Assembly (NCBI RefSeq): GCF_027186265.1
Contig: NZ_CP114176.1
Location: 1,550,001 to 1,614,000 of the forward strand
Source of the DNA: Lentibacillus daqui
GTDB taxonomy: Bacteria; Bacillota; Bacilli; Bacillales; Amphibacillaceae
Direction: 5' to 3'
DNA length: 64,000 nucleotides
Part shown: piece by piece, positions 1 through 9,618 of the stretch
Layout of the letters: every line of letters begins with the position of its first letter
Numbering within the stretch: the first letter of the stretch is position 1
Translations under genes and position numbers: made by a program
The notes under the pieces: model-generated
Told to the model about the DNA's origin: nothing
Databases searched by the model: none
The model's input: only the letters and a program-made list of their open reading frames with translations

Positions 1-494
1 CTGGTGATCCTGACAACCTGTTCGATGACCAGGGCATAGCTTTGCGGTTTCATGTTTTGTTTCCCTTGGAAGTACCCTTTAAGCACTGCAGAGACAGCGG
101 TGATTGGGATAATTGGACTGATTGCAATCAATGGATATAACGTTCGTTTATCGGTTAAGGAAGCGACAAATGGTGAAAAAGCAATCATACCTATGGTAAA
201 AACAATACTGGATACCGCAGTTACGATTAACGATACGGTCAGGATTTTTTTAACCTTCACACGATCATTTTTGGCTTCTGCTTCGGCCACACGTTTGGAA
301 ATTGCAACAGGCAAGCCTAATTGGGTCAGGGTCATGACGAGAAAGAGGGTTGGCAGTGCCATCATATAAATGCCTACACCTTCCTCGCCCAGAAATCGTG
401 CAAGTACCATGCGATTGATAAATCCGAGAAAACGGGTAATCATACCAGCCATAATTAATATTAATGTTCCTTGTAGAAATGATTGTTTGGTCAT
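1..494 (-). CDS. spoVB: Stage V sporulation protein B, 5' part (runs off the window)
   Basis: On the minus strand, a reading frame opens with ATG at 494 (MTKQSFLQGT...) and continues past base 1, so only about the first 164 residues are present. Successive hydrophobic segments, with RFLGFINRM near residue 22 and a second membrane block ending around ALVIEQVVRI, fit the N-terminus of SpoVB, a polytopic MATE/MviN-type flippase-like protein needed for spore cortex synthesis. In B. subtilis it also lies divergent from comN/secDF, which supports the call. The ribosome binding site upstream (GAAGGCAGG) is weak. Confidence 0.85.
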   Translation of the reverse strand, partial: MTKQSFLQGTLILIMAGMITRFLGFINRMVLARFLGEEGVGIYMMALPTLFLVMTLTQLGLPVAISKRVAEAEAKNDRVKVKKILTVSLIVTAVSSIVFTIGMIAFSPFVASLTDKRTLYPLIAISPIIPITAVSAVLKGYFQGKQNMKPQSYALVIEQVVRIT

Positions 495-699
495 TTTGTA
501 CGGCCTGCCTTCTCAAAAAATAAATTTTCGTATACAATGATATATATGCTATGAAGTTGGCCAAGCATGACAAGATTTACATCTTGTGGTGAAACGGTGT
601 AAGATATTATTTGTTATTGATGATTACATAGGGTCAGAAATTACCTTGCAGCTGATTTTTTCTTTCGACAGGTATATCCCGATAACAGGAGGGAACAGT

Positions 700-999
700 G
701 TGGAAAAGGTGCAACGTGTGGAACAATGGAAATCACACATCAAGCCTGCATTGGATAGCAAGACGAGTGAGTTAAGGCTAATGGGGTATATGCAGGCAAC
801 CAATGATGACATTTGGGATTGCTTGGTAAAAAAGGTTTGGAAAGGAAACCCAACCAAACGTTTATATGAGGTGACGAATGATATTTTTCACCTTGCATCA
901 AATGTATATATGAGTTATTTAACACTTGAAGCGTATCAGGATGATGATTTAGCAGCATCCATTGCGGCATTAACGGGCGATGGGAATGAAACAGATTAA
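700..999 (+). CDS. comN: Post-transcriptional regulator ComN
   Basis: A 99-residue soluble, acidic protein. The open frame extends upstream, but GTG at 700 is preceded by AGGAGGG at good spacing and gives the family length (B. subtilis ComN/YrzD is about 98 residues). The core DDIWDCLVKKVWKGN and LASNVYMSYLTLEAY look like the ComN family. In B. subtilis ComN promotes accumulation of the comE operon mRNA through its 5' leader and is placed at the pole or septum with DivIVA. The comEA-EB-EC target operon is in this same window (45.9-49.7 kb). Its position between spoVB and secDF matches B. subtilis. Confidence 0.85.
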   Translation: MEKVQRVEQWKSHIKPALDSKTSELRLMGYMQATNDDIWDCLVKKVWKGNPTKRLYEVTNDIFHLASNVYMSYLTLEAYQDDDLAASIAALTGDGNETD

Positions 1000-1054
1000 T
1001 GCAGTTTATCAGGTTTAAAACGCGCTACCGATATAAAGGGAGGCAATCTAGTAG

Positions 1055-3328
1055 ATGAAAAACAGAGGCAGAATCGTTGCCTTTTTTCTAATCATCCTCT
1101 TGTTCGCGGGATTGATTGGGACAACGATAACAGGAATTACCAAGAAAATAAATTTGGGACTGGATCTGCAGGGCGGCTTTGAGGTCTTGTATGATGTGCA
1201 TCCGGTTAATGAACATCAAAAGGTAGATCGGCAATTACTTGAGGCTACTGTTCGTACACTGACTGAGCGGGTGGATCGTCTTGGTATTAGTGAAGCGAAC
1301 ATCGATATTGAGGAGCCAAATCGGATCCGGGTTCAGCTTGCCGGGGTTAAAGATCAAAATGAGGCAAGGGAGTTACTAGCTACATCAGCCCGTTTATCTT
1401 TCAGGGATGTAAATGACAAAGAACTACTAAATGGTGCTGATGTAAAAGAAGGCAGCGCCAAACAGGATTTTGACCCGGACACAAAACAGCCGATTGTCAC
1501 ATTGTCGTTAAAGAGTGCCGAAAAATTTGCGGATGTTACGAGTAAAATTAAGGATATGAATGATCCAGATACACCTTATGCCGATAATTTGCTTGTTATC
1601 TGGATGGATTATCAAAAAGGTGATTCATTTGCCGAGGAAAATCAAAAAGATGATCCGAAATACATTTCCGCTCCACAAGTATCACAAACACTAAATACAA
1701 CCAATGTAATGATCAGTGGAAATTTTACGGTTGATTCCGCGCAGCGTTTGGCGGATGTAATTAATTCAGGATCACTACCGGTTAATTTAACGGAAAAATA
1801 TTCTACATCCGTTGGTGCGCAATTTGGGCAGCAAGCACTAAATAACACAGTGTTTGCGGGAATAATTGGTATAGCTGCGGTCTTCTTATTCATGATCGTT
1901 GTTTACCGTTTTCCGGGTCTGATTGCATCCATTAATTTAAGTATCTATATTTATCTCATTTTATTATTCTTTGAGCTGTTGCATGGTACATTGACATTAC
2001 CGGGGATTGCCGCACTAATCCTTGGCGTTGGAATGGCTGTTGATGCGAATGTAATCACGTTCGAACGCATAAAAGAAGAAATGCGGGATGGGAAATCATT
2101 ACAATCCGCATTTAAAGCAGGGACAAGCAACTCATTGCCGTCCATTCTTGATGCCAACATCACAACAATCCTGGCAGCTGCTGTACTGTTTATTTTTGGG
2201 ACAAGCTCGATAAAAGGGTTTGCGACCATGCTGATTCTCAGTATTCTGGTTAGTTTCCTTACCGCCGTTTATGGTTCAAGACTTTTGCTGCAACTTTGGA
2301 TTAAATCAAAGTTCCTGAAAAATCGTCCAGGCTGGTTCGGCGTGAAGAAAAAAGATATTCGGGATATCCGGGATCGGACCGAGGTTGAGCCAACGCTGTT
2401 TCGCCGGGAAATCAATCCGGTTAAACACCGAAAAAAATTCTTTATTGCATCGACATTGATGGTCATACTCGGTGTTATCGCACTTGCTATTTTCAAGTTA
2501 AATCCGGGAATTGATTTTACCAGTGGTTCAAGAGTGCAGATTATGAGTGATCATTCGCTATCAGCGGATGAAATTGTCAAAGATCTGGATGAGCTGGACA
2601 TTAAACCTAAGGAAAAACCGGTTATTTCCGGGGATAACAATAATGTTGCGGTTATCCGTTACGATACGGTTCTTAATAAAGACAAAATCGCCGACTTAAA
2701 AGATTATGCCAATGACAAGTATGGTGAAGATCCTAGTGTTAGTGTGGTATCGCCAATTGTCGGGCAGGAACTGGTTAAGAATGCATTAAAAGCACTCGCA
2801 GTTGCTTCGATCGGCATGATTATTTATGTGGCGTTCCGATTCGAATTTTTCTTTGCGATTACTGCCATTATTGCGTTGCTCCACGATGTATTTTTCATCC
2901 TGGCATTCTTCAGTTTTACCAGGCTTGAATTTGATGCGACAATTGTTGCGGCGGTTCTGACCATTATTGGATATTCCATAAATGATACGATTGTTACCTT
3001 TGACCGGATCAGAGAAAATATCCGAAATAAAAAGCGGGTCAAATCGTTTGGAGAACTTGCCAAAATTGTCAACCGAAGTTTAGTACAAACAATGACGCGT
3101 AGTATCAACACGTCACTTACGACATTGATTGCTGTGTTGGCGTTCTTGTTTTTAGGTGCTGAATCGATTAGAGGATTTGGAATTGCCCTGGCAGTTGGAC
3201 TGATTATAGGTACGTATTCGTCCTTGTTCCTGGCCTCCCAACTCTGGTTGGTATGGCGCGGTAAAATGCTGAAGAAAAAACCAGTTGTGTTTGCAAAGAA
3301 AAAACGTACAGAGGGACCGCAGGTTTAA
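1055..3328 (+). CDS. secDF: Protein translocase subunit SecDF (fused)
   Basis: A 757-residue polytopic membrane protein in which SecD and SecF are fused, as usual in Bacillus. Residues 7-29 form TM1; the SecD motif GLDLQGG is at 35-41; a large extracytoplasmic domain follows to about 245, then a five-helix bundle to about 415. The SecF half starts near 455 with TM7, carries NPGIDFTSGS, an external domain and a second helix bundle to about 735. It uses the proton motive force to assist SecA/SecYEG export. The start follows AAAGGGAGG. A strong hairpin terminator follows, so it is probably transcribed alone or with comN. Confidence 0.97.
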   Translation: MKNRGRIVAFFLIILLFAGLIGTTITGITKKINLGLDLQGGFEVLYDVHPVNEHQKVDRQLLEATVRTLTERVDRLGISEANIDIEEPNRIRVQLAGVKDQNEARELLATSARLSFRDVNDKELLNGADVKEGSAKQDFDPDTKQPIVTLSLKSAEKFADVTSKIKDMNDPDTPYADNLLVIWMDYQKGDSFAEENQKDDPKYISAPQVSQTLNTTNVMISGNFTVDSAQRLADVINSGSLPVNLTEKYSTSVGAQFGQQALNNTVFAGIIGIAAVFLFMIVVYRFPGLIASINLSIYIYLILLFFELLHGTLTLPGIAALILGVGMAVDANVITFERIKEEMRDGKSLQSAFKAGTSNSLPSILDANITTILAAAVLFIFGTSSIKGFATMLILSILVSFLTAVYGSRLLLQLWIKSKFLKNRPGWFGVKKKDIRDIRDRTEVEPTLFRREINPVKHRKKFFIASTLMVILGVIALAIFKLNPGIDFTSGSRVQIMSDHSLSADEIVKDLDELDIKPKEKPVISGDNNNVAVIRYDTVLNKDKIADLKDYANDKYGEDPSVSVVSPIVGQELVKNALKALAVASIGMIIYVAFRFEFFFAITAIIALLHDVFFILAFFSFTRLEFDATIVAAVLTIIGYSINDTIVTFDRIRENIRNKKRVKSFGELAKIVNRSLVQTMTRSINTSLTTLIAVLAFLFLGAESIRGFGIALAVGLIIGTYSSLFLASQLWLVWRGKMLKKKPVVFAKKKRTEGPQV

Positions 3329-3346
3329 TATCAAAAATAACGATCC

Positions 3347-3385
3347 AAACCCTTGTTACATTTTGGTAACAAGGGTTTGTTTGCT
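3347..3385 (+). terminator. Rho-independent terminator after secDF
   Basis: Perfect 13-bp inverted repeat, AAACCCTTGTTAC (3347-3359) with GTAACAAGGGTTT (3366-3378), six-base loop, followed by GTTTG. It separates secDF from the LapA-like gene. Confidence 0.8.
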
Positions 3386-3425
3386 AATAAATCAGGGTAA
3401 TAAACATGACATAAGGAGGAGCATT

Positions 3426-3776
3426 ATGCGTGGACAAACTTATGTAATTTTGGCAATTGTTGTTGTGATCATTGTAGCTATATTTGCGGTGACCAATGTT
3501 GATACGGTTGAGGTAAATTATCTGTTTTGGTCAGGCTCGGCACCGCTTATTCTGGTTATATTATTTTCCGTTTTGATGGGGGGCATTATTACTGCCGCTG
3601 TTGGGGCGATCCGATTATTTCGATTGCAGCGGGAAGCCCGGTCACTAAAAGCAGAGAATCGGGAAATGAAGCAATTATTGCAGAAACATGGATTGGCTGA
3701 TAAGTTGCGTCATCAGTATGATAAACAACAGTCAGCGAACAGCAATAAAGATAACCCAAATAATTCAACGCGCTGA
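3426..3776 (+). CDS. LapA-domain (DUF1049) small membrane protein
   Basis: A 116-residue protein with two hydrophobic helices (about residues 4-24 and 38-62) and a basic, polar C-terminal tail rich in K/R/E/N/Q (from about 65) that looks like a coiled coil. This is the LapA/DUF1049 layout (lipopolysaccharide-assembly protein A domain; YrvD in B. subtilis lies between secDF and recJ). ATG 3426 follows AAGGAGG. The start upstream in the same frame (3285) lies inside secDF and is not credible. The function in Gram-positives is not established. Confidence 0.8.
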   Translation: MRGQTYVILAIVVVIIVAIFAVTNVDTVEVNYLFWSGSAPLILVILFSVLMGGIITAAVGAIRLFRLQREARSLKAENREMKQLLQKHGLADKLRHQYDKQQSANSNKDNPNNSTR

Positions 3777-3798
3777 CAAGAGGTTTACACTTTTCTGA

Positions 3799-3828
3799 TT
3801 GCCACTCCTGACATGATTTGTGTATAAT
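3799..3828 (+). promoter_or_regulatory. Candidate SigA promoter for recJ-apt
   Basis: TTGCCA (3799-3804), 18-bp spacer, TATAAT (3823-3828), ending 21 bases before the recJ start codon, so the 5' leader would be very short. Confidence 0.55.
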
Positions 3829-3849
3829 AGGCTAGTCAGGGGTGAAAGT

Positions 3850-6177
3850 ATGCTATCAAGTAGTAAAAAGTGGAAGTTTACGACAACAGAGGAATCGTCA
3901 CAATTAGAAGACGATAGGTTAACAGTATCACCGATAATAAGAGATCTTTTAATACAACGCGGAATAACAACTACCGATCAAGCGGTTGATTTCTTATCTC
4001 CCAGCCTGGCAAAATTACACAATCCTAGCTATCTGGCATCAATTGAAAGGGCTTGTGCCCGTGTACATACAGCGATTGAACAACAAGAACCAATCCTTGT
4101 CTATGGGGATTATGATGCGGATGGTGTCAGCTCGACCGCCGTATTATTATTAGCTTTACAAACACTTGGTGCGAACTGCGATTATTATATTCCCAACCGG
4201 TTCACGGAAGGATATGGACCGAATGAAGCAGCCTTTCAAAAGGCATACACAAATGGCTTTCGTTTGATCATAACGGTCGATAATGGAATAGCGGCCGTTC
4301 ATGAAGCGGATGTTGCAAAAGAGCTGGGGATAGACTTAATTATCACGGACCATCACGAACCACAGGAAACACTACCGGATGCGTTTGCCATCGTTCATCC
4401 AAAGTGTTCACCTGATTATGTTTTTTCAGAGCTTGCCGGGGTTGGTGTTGCTTTTAAATTTGCTGAACAGCTATTAGGTTATTTTCCCGAACAATTATTG
4501 GATCTTGTGGCAATTGGAACCGTTGCCGACTTGGTTCCGTTGATTGACGAAAATCGCATATTGACATTCCACGGTTTGCAAAAGCTAACAAAAACAAAGC
4601 GACCTGGATTAAAAGCACTAAAAAAGATTTGTAACATAGAAGGAATCGTAACCGAAGATGATATTGGCTTTTTAATTGGACCACGCCTTAATGCTGTTGG
4701 ACGCATGCAAGATGCCGGCTTAGCAGTTCAGTTATTGCTCTATGATGATTTGAATGAGGCAGCAGAGTTGGCAGAAATGGTAGAAGCGTTAAACAAACAA
4801 CGAAAGAAAGTTGTTGCCGAAATTGTCAAGGAAGCAGAGGATATGATTTCCCCAAAATCCCGTGAAGGTGTGATTGTTGTTGCCAAAGAGGGCTGGAATG
4901 AAGGTGTCTTGGGGATAGTAGCCTCCAGATTGGTGCAAAAATATGACCGTCCGGCAATCGTGTTGGCAATAAACCCGGAACAAGAATCGGCAAAAGGCTC
5001 TGCACGAAGTATACCTGCCTTTGATCTTTTCCGAAATTGCATGAGGTACCGGGAACTATTTACACATTTTGGCGGTCATTCCCAAGCAGCTGGTATGACG
5101 TTGCCAATGATGAATGTCACTAAATTAACCGATGGATTGAATGAATGCATCCAACGGGAATTAACTGAAGATGATTTTAAGCAGGAAATCGTAGTGAACA
5201 AAACAGTAAATATAGCCGAAGTTAATGAGTCTCTGATAACAGAAATCAGCCAACTCGCGCCGTTTGGTATGGCTAATCCAAAACCTGTTTTTCATATAAA
5301 ACATATACCGACAGACATTCGCCAGCTGGGAAATAATCAAGCACATTTAAAATTGCAGTTTCGGGATGCTACCGGACAACTGGATGGAATTGGGTTTGGT
5401 CTGGGGGGATTATTCCCGAAAATCTCATCGCAAACTGCTGTATCGCTCGTTGGCGAGTTAGGAATTAATGAATGGAATGGCATCCGAAAACCACAAATGG
5501 TAATCCAGGATTTACGAATTGATGAATGGCAGCTGTTTGATCATCGCGGAAAAAAAGATGTTTCTATTTTACAATACGATCCTGATCCGAATACTGATTT
5601 AGTGGTATGTGAAGCAAAGTCCGAACGCATTCCGGAACAAATCAAGACAATCAGCTACGAAACGGACCTTTCAATTGTATCTCAGGTAAAATCTTTATAT
5701 CTATTCGATCTTCCACCAAGTTTAGAACAGCTTGAGGAATTAATTAAGCGAACGCAACCCTCACGTATACATGCCTGTTTCTATGTGGAAAATAGTAAGT
5801 ATATGCAAGTATTTCCGTCTAGAGATGATTTCAAATGGTTTTATAAACAAATCCTTATTCATAAGTCGATTGATTTGCATCAACAGCTGGAGATGTTGAT
5901 GCAGGCAAGAGGATGGACGAAGGATCGCATTATTTTTATGTCAAAGGTGTTTTTTGAGTTGGGATTTGTTAAAATAGAGAATGGAGTTATTCGGGTAAAT
6001 ACAAGCCCTGTTAAACGTGATTTACAAGATTCAAAAGTTTTTCAGGAGCGATTAAGACAAGCTGATATTGAAAAGACCTTATACTATTCCAATTATCCAA
6101 CATTAAAAAAGTGGTTTTCATTATGGATGAATGATACCGAAGCGAGCAGGAAGGAAGAAGTAACCCATGGATTATAA
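3850..6177 (+). CDS. recJ: Single-stranded-DNA-specific exonuclease RecJ
   Basis: A 775-residue protein. The DHH-family phosphoesterase motifs are clear: DYDADG at about 87-92, DNG near 144 and DHH at 167-169, then the DHHA1 domain with GGHSQAAG around 400, an OB-fold region and a long C-terminal extension typical of Bacillus RecJ. It degrades ssDNA 5'-3' in recombination and mismatch or base-excision repair. ATG 3850 with GGGGTG upstream is preferred over the in-frame 3820 codon, which lies in the promoter -10. Its 3' end overlaps apt by 11 bases, so the two are co-transcribed, as in B. subtilis. Confidence 0.96.
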   Translation: MLSSSKKWKFTTTEESSQLEDDRLTVSPIIRDLLIQRGITTTDQAVDFLSPSLAKLHNPSYLASIERACARVHTAIEQQEPILVYGDYDADGVSSTAVLLLALQTLGANCDYYIPNRFTEGYGPNEAAFQKAYTNGFRLIITVDNGIAAVHEADVAKELGIDLIITDHHEPQETLPDAFAIVHPKCSPDYVFSELAGVGVAFKFAEQLLGYFPEQLLDLVAIGTVADLVPLIDENRILTFHGLQKLTKTKRPGLKALKKICNIEGIVTEDDIGFLIGPRLNAVGRMQDAGLAVQLLLYDDLNEAAELAEMVEALNKQRKKVVAEIVKEAEDMISPKSREGVIVVAKEGWNEGVLGIVASRLVQKYDRPAIVLAINPEQESAKGSARSIPAFDLFRNCMRYRELFTHFGGHSQAAGMTLPMMNVTKLTDGLNECIQRELTEDDFKQEIVVNKTVNIAEVNESLITEISQLAPFGMANPKPVFHIKHIPTDIRQLGNNQAHLKLQFRDATGQLDGIGFGLGGLFPKISSQTAVSLVGELGINEWNGIRKPQMVIQDLRIDEWQLFDHRGKKDVSILQYDPDPNTDLVVCEAKSERIPEQIKTISYETDLSIVSQVKSLYLFDLPPSLEQLEELIKRTQPSRIHACFYVENSKYMQVFPSRDDFKWFYKQILIHKSIDLHQQLEMLMQARGWTKDRIIFMSKVFFELGFVKIENGVIRVNTSPVKRDLQDSKVFQERLRQADIEKTLYYSNYPTLKKWFSLWMNDTEASRKEEVTHGL

Positions 6178-6679
6178 AAACTATATTAAAATAGTGGAAG
6201 ACTGGCCAAAGGCTGGCGTTCAATTTAAAGATATTACCCCATTGATGGCTAATGGTGACGCATTTAAAGCTGCTACGGATGAGATTGTGAACTTTGCAAA
6301 AGAAAAGGCTATCGATCTTGTAGTTGGTCCGGAAGCAAGAGGATTTATTATCGGTTGTCCGGTTTCGTATGCCTTGGGGGTTGGATTTGCACCTGTTCGA
6401 AAGGAAGGAAAGCTGCCACGTGAAGTGATTAAGGTGGACTATGGGCTGGAATACGGTAAAAATGTTCTGACCATCCATAAAGATGCCATTGAACCAGGAC
6501 AGCGTGTATTAATAACAGATGATCTACTTGCCACTGGTGGTACAATAGAAGCAACGATTAAATTAGTTGAAGAACTTGGCGGGGTTGTTGTAGGCTGTGC
6601 CTTTTTAGTTGAACTTACCTATTTAAATGGACGGGATAAGCTTACCGGCTATGAAGTTTTGACTTTGATGGAATATTGA
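6167..6679 (+). CDS. apt: Adenine phosphoribosyltransferase
   Basis: 170 residues, identical in length to B. subtilis Apt. It contains the PRPP-binding motif VLITDDLLATGGT (about 112-124) and the N-terminal FKDITPLM signature. It converts adenine and PRPP to AMP in purine salvage. It starts inside the 3' end of recJ (translational coupling) and is followed by a hairpin and a diverged repeat before relA. Confidence 0.97.
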   Translation: MDYKNYIKIVEDWPKAGVQFKDITPLMANGDAFKAATDEIVNFAKEKAIDLVVGPEARGFIIGCPVSYALGVGFAPVRKEGKLPREVIKVDYGLEYGKNVLTIHKDAIEPGQRVLITDDLLATGGTIEATIKLVEELGGVVVGCAFLVELTYLNGRDKLTGYEVLTLMEY

Positions 6680-6704
6680 TAGGTGTTTTTGAAGATATAA
6701 TAGG

Positions 6705-6742
6705 TCTGGCGATTGTTATACATTTTCGTCAGACTTCTTAAT
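6705..6742 (+). terminator. Probable terminator after apt
   Basis: TCTGGCG (6705-6711) pairs with CGTCAGA (6727-6733) with one wobble, followed by CTTCTTAATTT. The T tract is imperfect, so termination may be partial and allow some read-through into relA. Confidence 0.4.
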
Positions 6743-6751
6743 TTATAGCTC

Positions 6752-6830
6752 GTGTTCAAAAAGGAGGGCTTGTACAGGACACAGGACGCGGCCGGTTTAG
6801 CGGAAGTTCCCCCTTTATACAACCTCTAAA
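6752..6830. repeat. Diverged copy of intergenic repeat family 1
   Basis: The left end GTGTTCAAAAAGGAGG (6752-6767) matches the left end of the other family 1 copies. The interior and the right end (TACAACCTCTAA near 6818-6829, compare GAACATCCTCTAA) have drifted. It sits between apt and relA. Confidence 0.5.
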
Positions 6831-6863
6831 AAGAATGCTAAAGCAGCGAATAAAGGTGATTAC

Positions 6864-9068
6864 ATGGCAAAAGAAACAATAATGACAGTGGAGAATGTGA
6901 TAAGTGAAGCGGAAAAGTATCTTGATGAAGAAGATATTGCGTTCATCCGCCGTGCATACGAATTTGCATACGAGGCGCATCGGGGCCAATTTCGCAAGTC
7001 AGGGGAGCCGTATATTATTCACCCGGTTCAGGTTGCTGGGATCCTTGTTGGTTTGGAAATGGATCCGGAAACGATTGCCGGTGGGTTTTTGCACGATGTG
7101 GTAGAGGATACAACGATTACGCTTGATCAAATTGAAGAAGCGTTCAATCATGAAGTCGCCATGCTTGTTGATGGTGTAACGAAGCTTGGCAAAATAAAAT
7201 ATAAATCAAAAGAAGCACTTCAAGCCGAAAATCACCGTAAAATGTTCGTAGCCATGGCAAAGGATATACGTGTTATTCTAATCAAATTGGCGGATCGGCT
7301 GCATAATATGCGGACATTAAAGCATTTAAAACCGGAAAAACAGCGTCGTATCTCGAATGAAACGCTGGAAATTTTCGCACCGTTGGCCCATCGATTAGGA
7401 ATATCTACCATTAAGTGGGAGCTGGAAGATACTGCTTTACGTTACTTAAATCCGCAGCAATATTATCGGATCGTTCAATTAATGCGGCAAAAAAGAGACG
7501 AACGTGAAAAGTATGTCAAAGAAGTAATGGATGAGGTGAATGAACAGCTGGAGGATGTGCATATTAAAGCGAATATTTCCGGCAGACCCAAACACCTGTA
7601 TAGTATTTACCGAAAAATGGTTAAACAAAACAAACAATTTAACGAAATTTATGATTTGCTTGCCGTCCGTATCATTGTAAATAGTATTAAGGATTGTTAT
7701 GCAGTATTGGGTATTATTCATACCTGTTGGAAACCTATGCCGGGCAGATTCAAAGATTACATTGCCATGCCCAAGCCAAATCTATATCAGTCATTACACA
7801 CAACGGTTATCGGGCCAAAAGGAGATCCGTTGGAAGTACAAATACGAACGAAAGAAATGCACGAAATAGCTGAATATGGTATTGCTGCACATTGGGCCTA
7901 TAAGGAAGGCAAACAGGTAAACAAAAATAAACAGTCATTTGAAAAAAAATTAACCTGGTTCCGGGAAATTCTCGAGTGGCAAAATGAAGCGCATGATGCC
8001 GAGGAGTTCATGGAATCCTTAAAGGTCGATTTGTTTTCGGACATGGTATATGTTTTTACCCCAAAAGGAGACGTTATTGAATTGCCATCTGGTTCTGTTC
8101 CGCTGGATTTTGCCTATAAAATCCATACAGAAATCGGCAACCAGACAATTGGTGCAAAGGTTAACGGGAAAATGGAGCCGCTTGATTATCAGCTAAAAAA
8201 CGGCGACATTGTTGAAGTGATGACTTCGAAACATTCCTATGGACCTTCACAAGACTGGCTAAAGGTTACCCAAACATCGCAGGCTAAAAACAAAATCAAA
8301 CAGTTTTTTAAAAAGCAACGCCGGGATGAAAATATTGCCAAAGGAAAAGAATTAGTTGCCAAAGAAATTAAGGCATTGTCGTATGAGCCAAAGGATGTAT
8401 TAACAACAGAAAATCTTCAACGTGTTTTTGAAAAATTTAATTTCGCGAATGAAGATGATATGTATGCTGCAGTTGGTTATCAGGGGATAACGGCAGCACT
8501 CATTGCAACACGGCTGACGGATAAACTGCGGAAAGAAAAACAAAAGGAGCAGGAACTTTCGCAGACACTTGAAGAGGTGAAAGCGGATGTAAACCAGAAG
8601 AAGCCTGCACGCAAACGGGATTCAGGTGTCAAGGTAGAAGGCGTCGATAATGTCTTAGTGCGGTTGTCCAAATGCTGTAATCCGGTTCCGGGTGATCCGA
8701 TAGTCGGTTATATTACGAAAGGTCGCGGTGTCTCTGTTCATCGTGCAGATTGTCCCAATGTACAGACAGAGGAAGCGAAACAACGTTACTTGCATGTGGA
8801 ATGGGAAAATCATCAGGTAGACAAAAAGCAGTATCATGTGGATTTGGAGATATCCGGATATGATCGACGAGGCTTGTTAAATGAAGTATTACAGGCAATC
8901 AATGAAACAAAAACCAATATTACACAGGTTAATGGTGGCTCAGACCGCAACAAAATAGCTAACTTTACCATTACCATTTTGGTCCATAATACAGCTCATT
9001 TACGGAAAATTGTCGAACGAATTAAACAAATCAAAGATATTTATACAGTGACTCGAACATTACAATAG
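6864..9068 (+). CDS. relA: Bifunctional (p)ppGpp synthetase/hydrolase Rel
   Basis: 734 residues, the same length as B. subtilis Rel. Domains in order: HD hydrolase (about 45-155, with HDVVEDT starting at 77), synthetase (about 240-350), TGS (about 395-455), a zinc-finger/helical region containing SKCCNPVPGD, and a C-terminal ACT domain (about 660-730). Both catalytic motifs look intact, so it should make and degrade (p)ppGpp in the stringent response. ATG 6864 is preceded by AAAGGTG. A short hairpin remnant of family 1 and then dtd follow within 62 bases. Confidence 0.97.
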   Translation: MAKETIMTVENVISEAEKYLDEEDIAFIRRAYEFAYEAHRGQFRKSGEPYIIHPVQVAGILVGLEMDPETIAGGFLHDVVEDTTITLDQIEEAFNHEVAMLVDGVTKLGKIKYKSKEALQAENHRKMFVAMAKDIRVILIKLADRLHNMRTLKHLKPEKQRRISNETLEIFAPLAHRLGISTIKWELEDTALRYLNPQQYYRIVQLMRQKRDEREKYVKEVMDEVNEQLEDVHIKANISGRPKHLYSIYRKMVKQNKQFNEIYDLLAVRIIVNSIKDCYAVLGIIHTCWKPMPGRFKDYIAMPKPNLYQSLHTTVIGPKGDPLEVQIRTKEMHEIAEYGIAAHWAYKEGKQVNKNKQSFEKKLTWFREILEWQNEAHDAEEFMESLKVDLFSDMVYVFTPKGDVIELPSGSVPLDFAYKIHTEIGNQTIGAKVNGKMEPLDYQLKNGDIVEVMTSKHSYGPSQDWLKVTQTSQAKNKIKQFFKKQRRDENIAKGKELVAKEIKALSYEPKDVLTTENLQRVFEKFNFANEDDMYAAVGYQGITAALIATRLTDKLRKEKQKEQELSQTLEEVKADVNQKKPARKRDSGVKVEGVDNVLVRLSKCCNPVPGDPIVGYITKGRGVSVHRADCPNVQTEEAKQRYLHVEWENHQVDKKQYHVDLEISGYDRRGLLNEVLQAINETKTNITQVNGGSDRNKIANFTITILVHNTAHLRKIVERIKQIKDIYTVTRTLQ

Positions 9069-9078
9069 GTGAAGTAAA

Positions 9079-9106
9079 GTGTTCCAGGTCGGACTTTTGG
9101 AACATC
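9079..9106. repeat. Possible 28-bp relic of repeat family 1 (hairpin)
   Basis: GTGTTCCAGG followed by TCGGACTTTTGGAACATC resembles the two fused ends of family 1 (GTGTTCAAAAA / CCGGACTTTTTGAACATC) with the middle lost. TGTTCCA and TGGAACA form a 7-bp stem between relA and dtd. Confidence 0.35.
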
Positions 9107-9130
9107 TTTGCAAAAGGGGGAGCACAATCG

Positions 9131-9577
9131 TTGAAGGCTGTAGTTCAACTGGCACATCGAGCGAGTGTCTCGGTGAATAGAGAAATAATTGGCGAAATAA
9201 AAGAAGGGTTGGTCGTTTTCCTGGGGGTGACCCACGGGGACACAAAGGCAGATGCTGAATATCTCGTTCGTAAAATTGTTCATATGCGTATCTTTGAAGA
9301 TGAAGATGGAAAAATGAATAAATCGCTAAAGGATGTTTCCGGCGGGTTACTGTCGATATCCCAATTTACCTTATACGGAGATACGAGAAAGGGAAGAAGA
9401 CCTAATTTCATGCAAGCGGCAAAACCGGATCAGGCAAACGAGCTATATCATTATTTTAATGAGCTTGCAGGTGCAGAAGGTGTTCTCGTTGCCACTGGTC
9501 AATTTGGTGCAATGATGGATGTATCATTTACCAACCCCGGCCCTGTAACCATGATTATTGATAGCAAAGACAGGTAG
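9131..9577 (+). CDS. dtd: D-aminoacyl-tRNA deacylase
   Basis: 148 residues. It has the Dtd signatures SQFTLYGDTRKGRRPNF (about 76-92) and TNPGPVT near the C-terminus. The enzyme hydrolyses D-amino acids (and glycine) mischarged on tRNAs. The start is TTG 9131, preceded by AAGGGGGAG. It lies directly downstream of relA, as in B. subtilis (YrvI). A GCAAAGG/CCTTTGC hairpin without a T tract follows the stop. Confidence 0.95.
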   Translation: MKAVVQLAHRASVSVNREIIGEIKEGLVVFLGVTHGDTKADAEYLVRKIVHMRIFEDEDGKMNKSLKDVSGGLLSISQFTLYGDTRKGRRPNFMQAAKPDQANELYHYFNELAGAEGVLVATGQFGAMMDVSFTNPGPVTMIIDSKDR

Positions 9578-9618
9578 CAAAGGGATGATGGTGGTAACGC
9601 TATTCCTTTGCTCAAGGA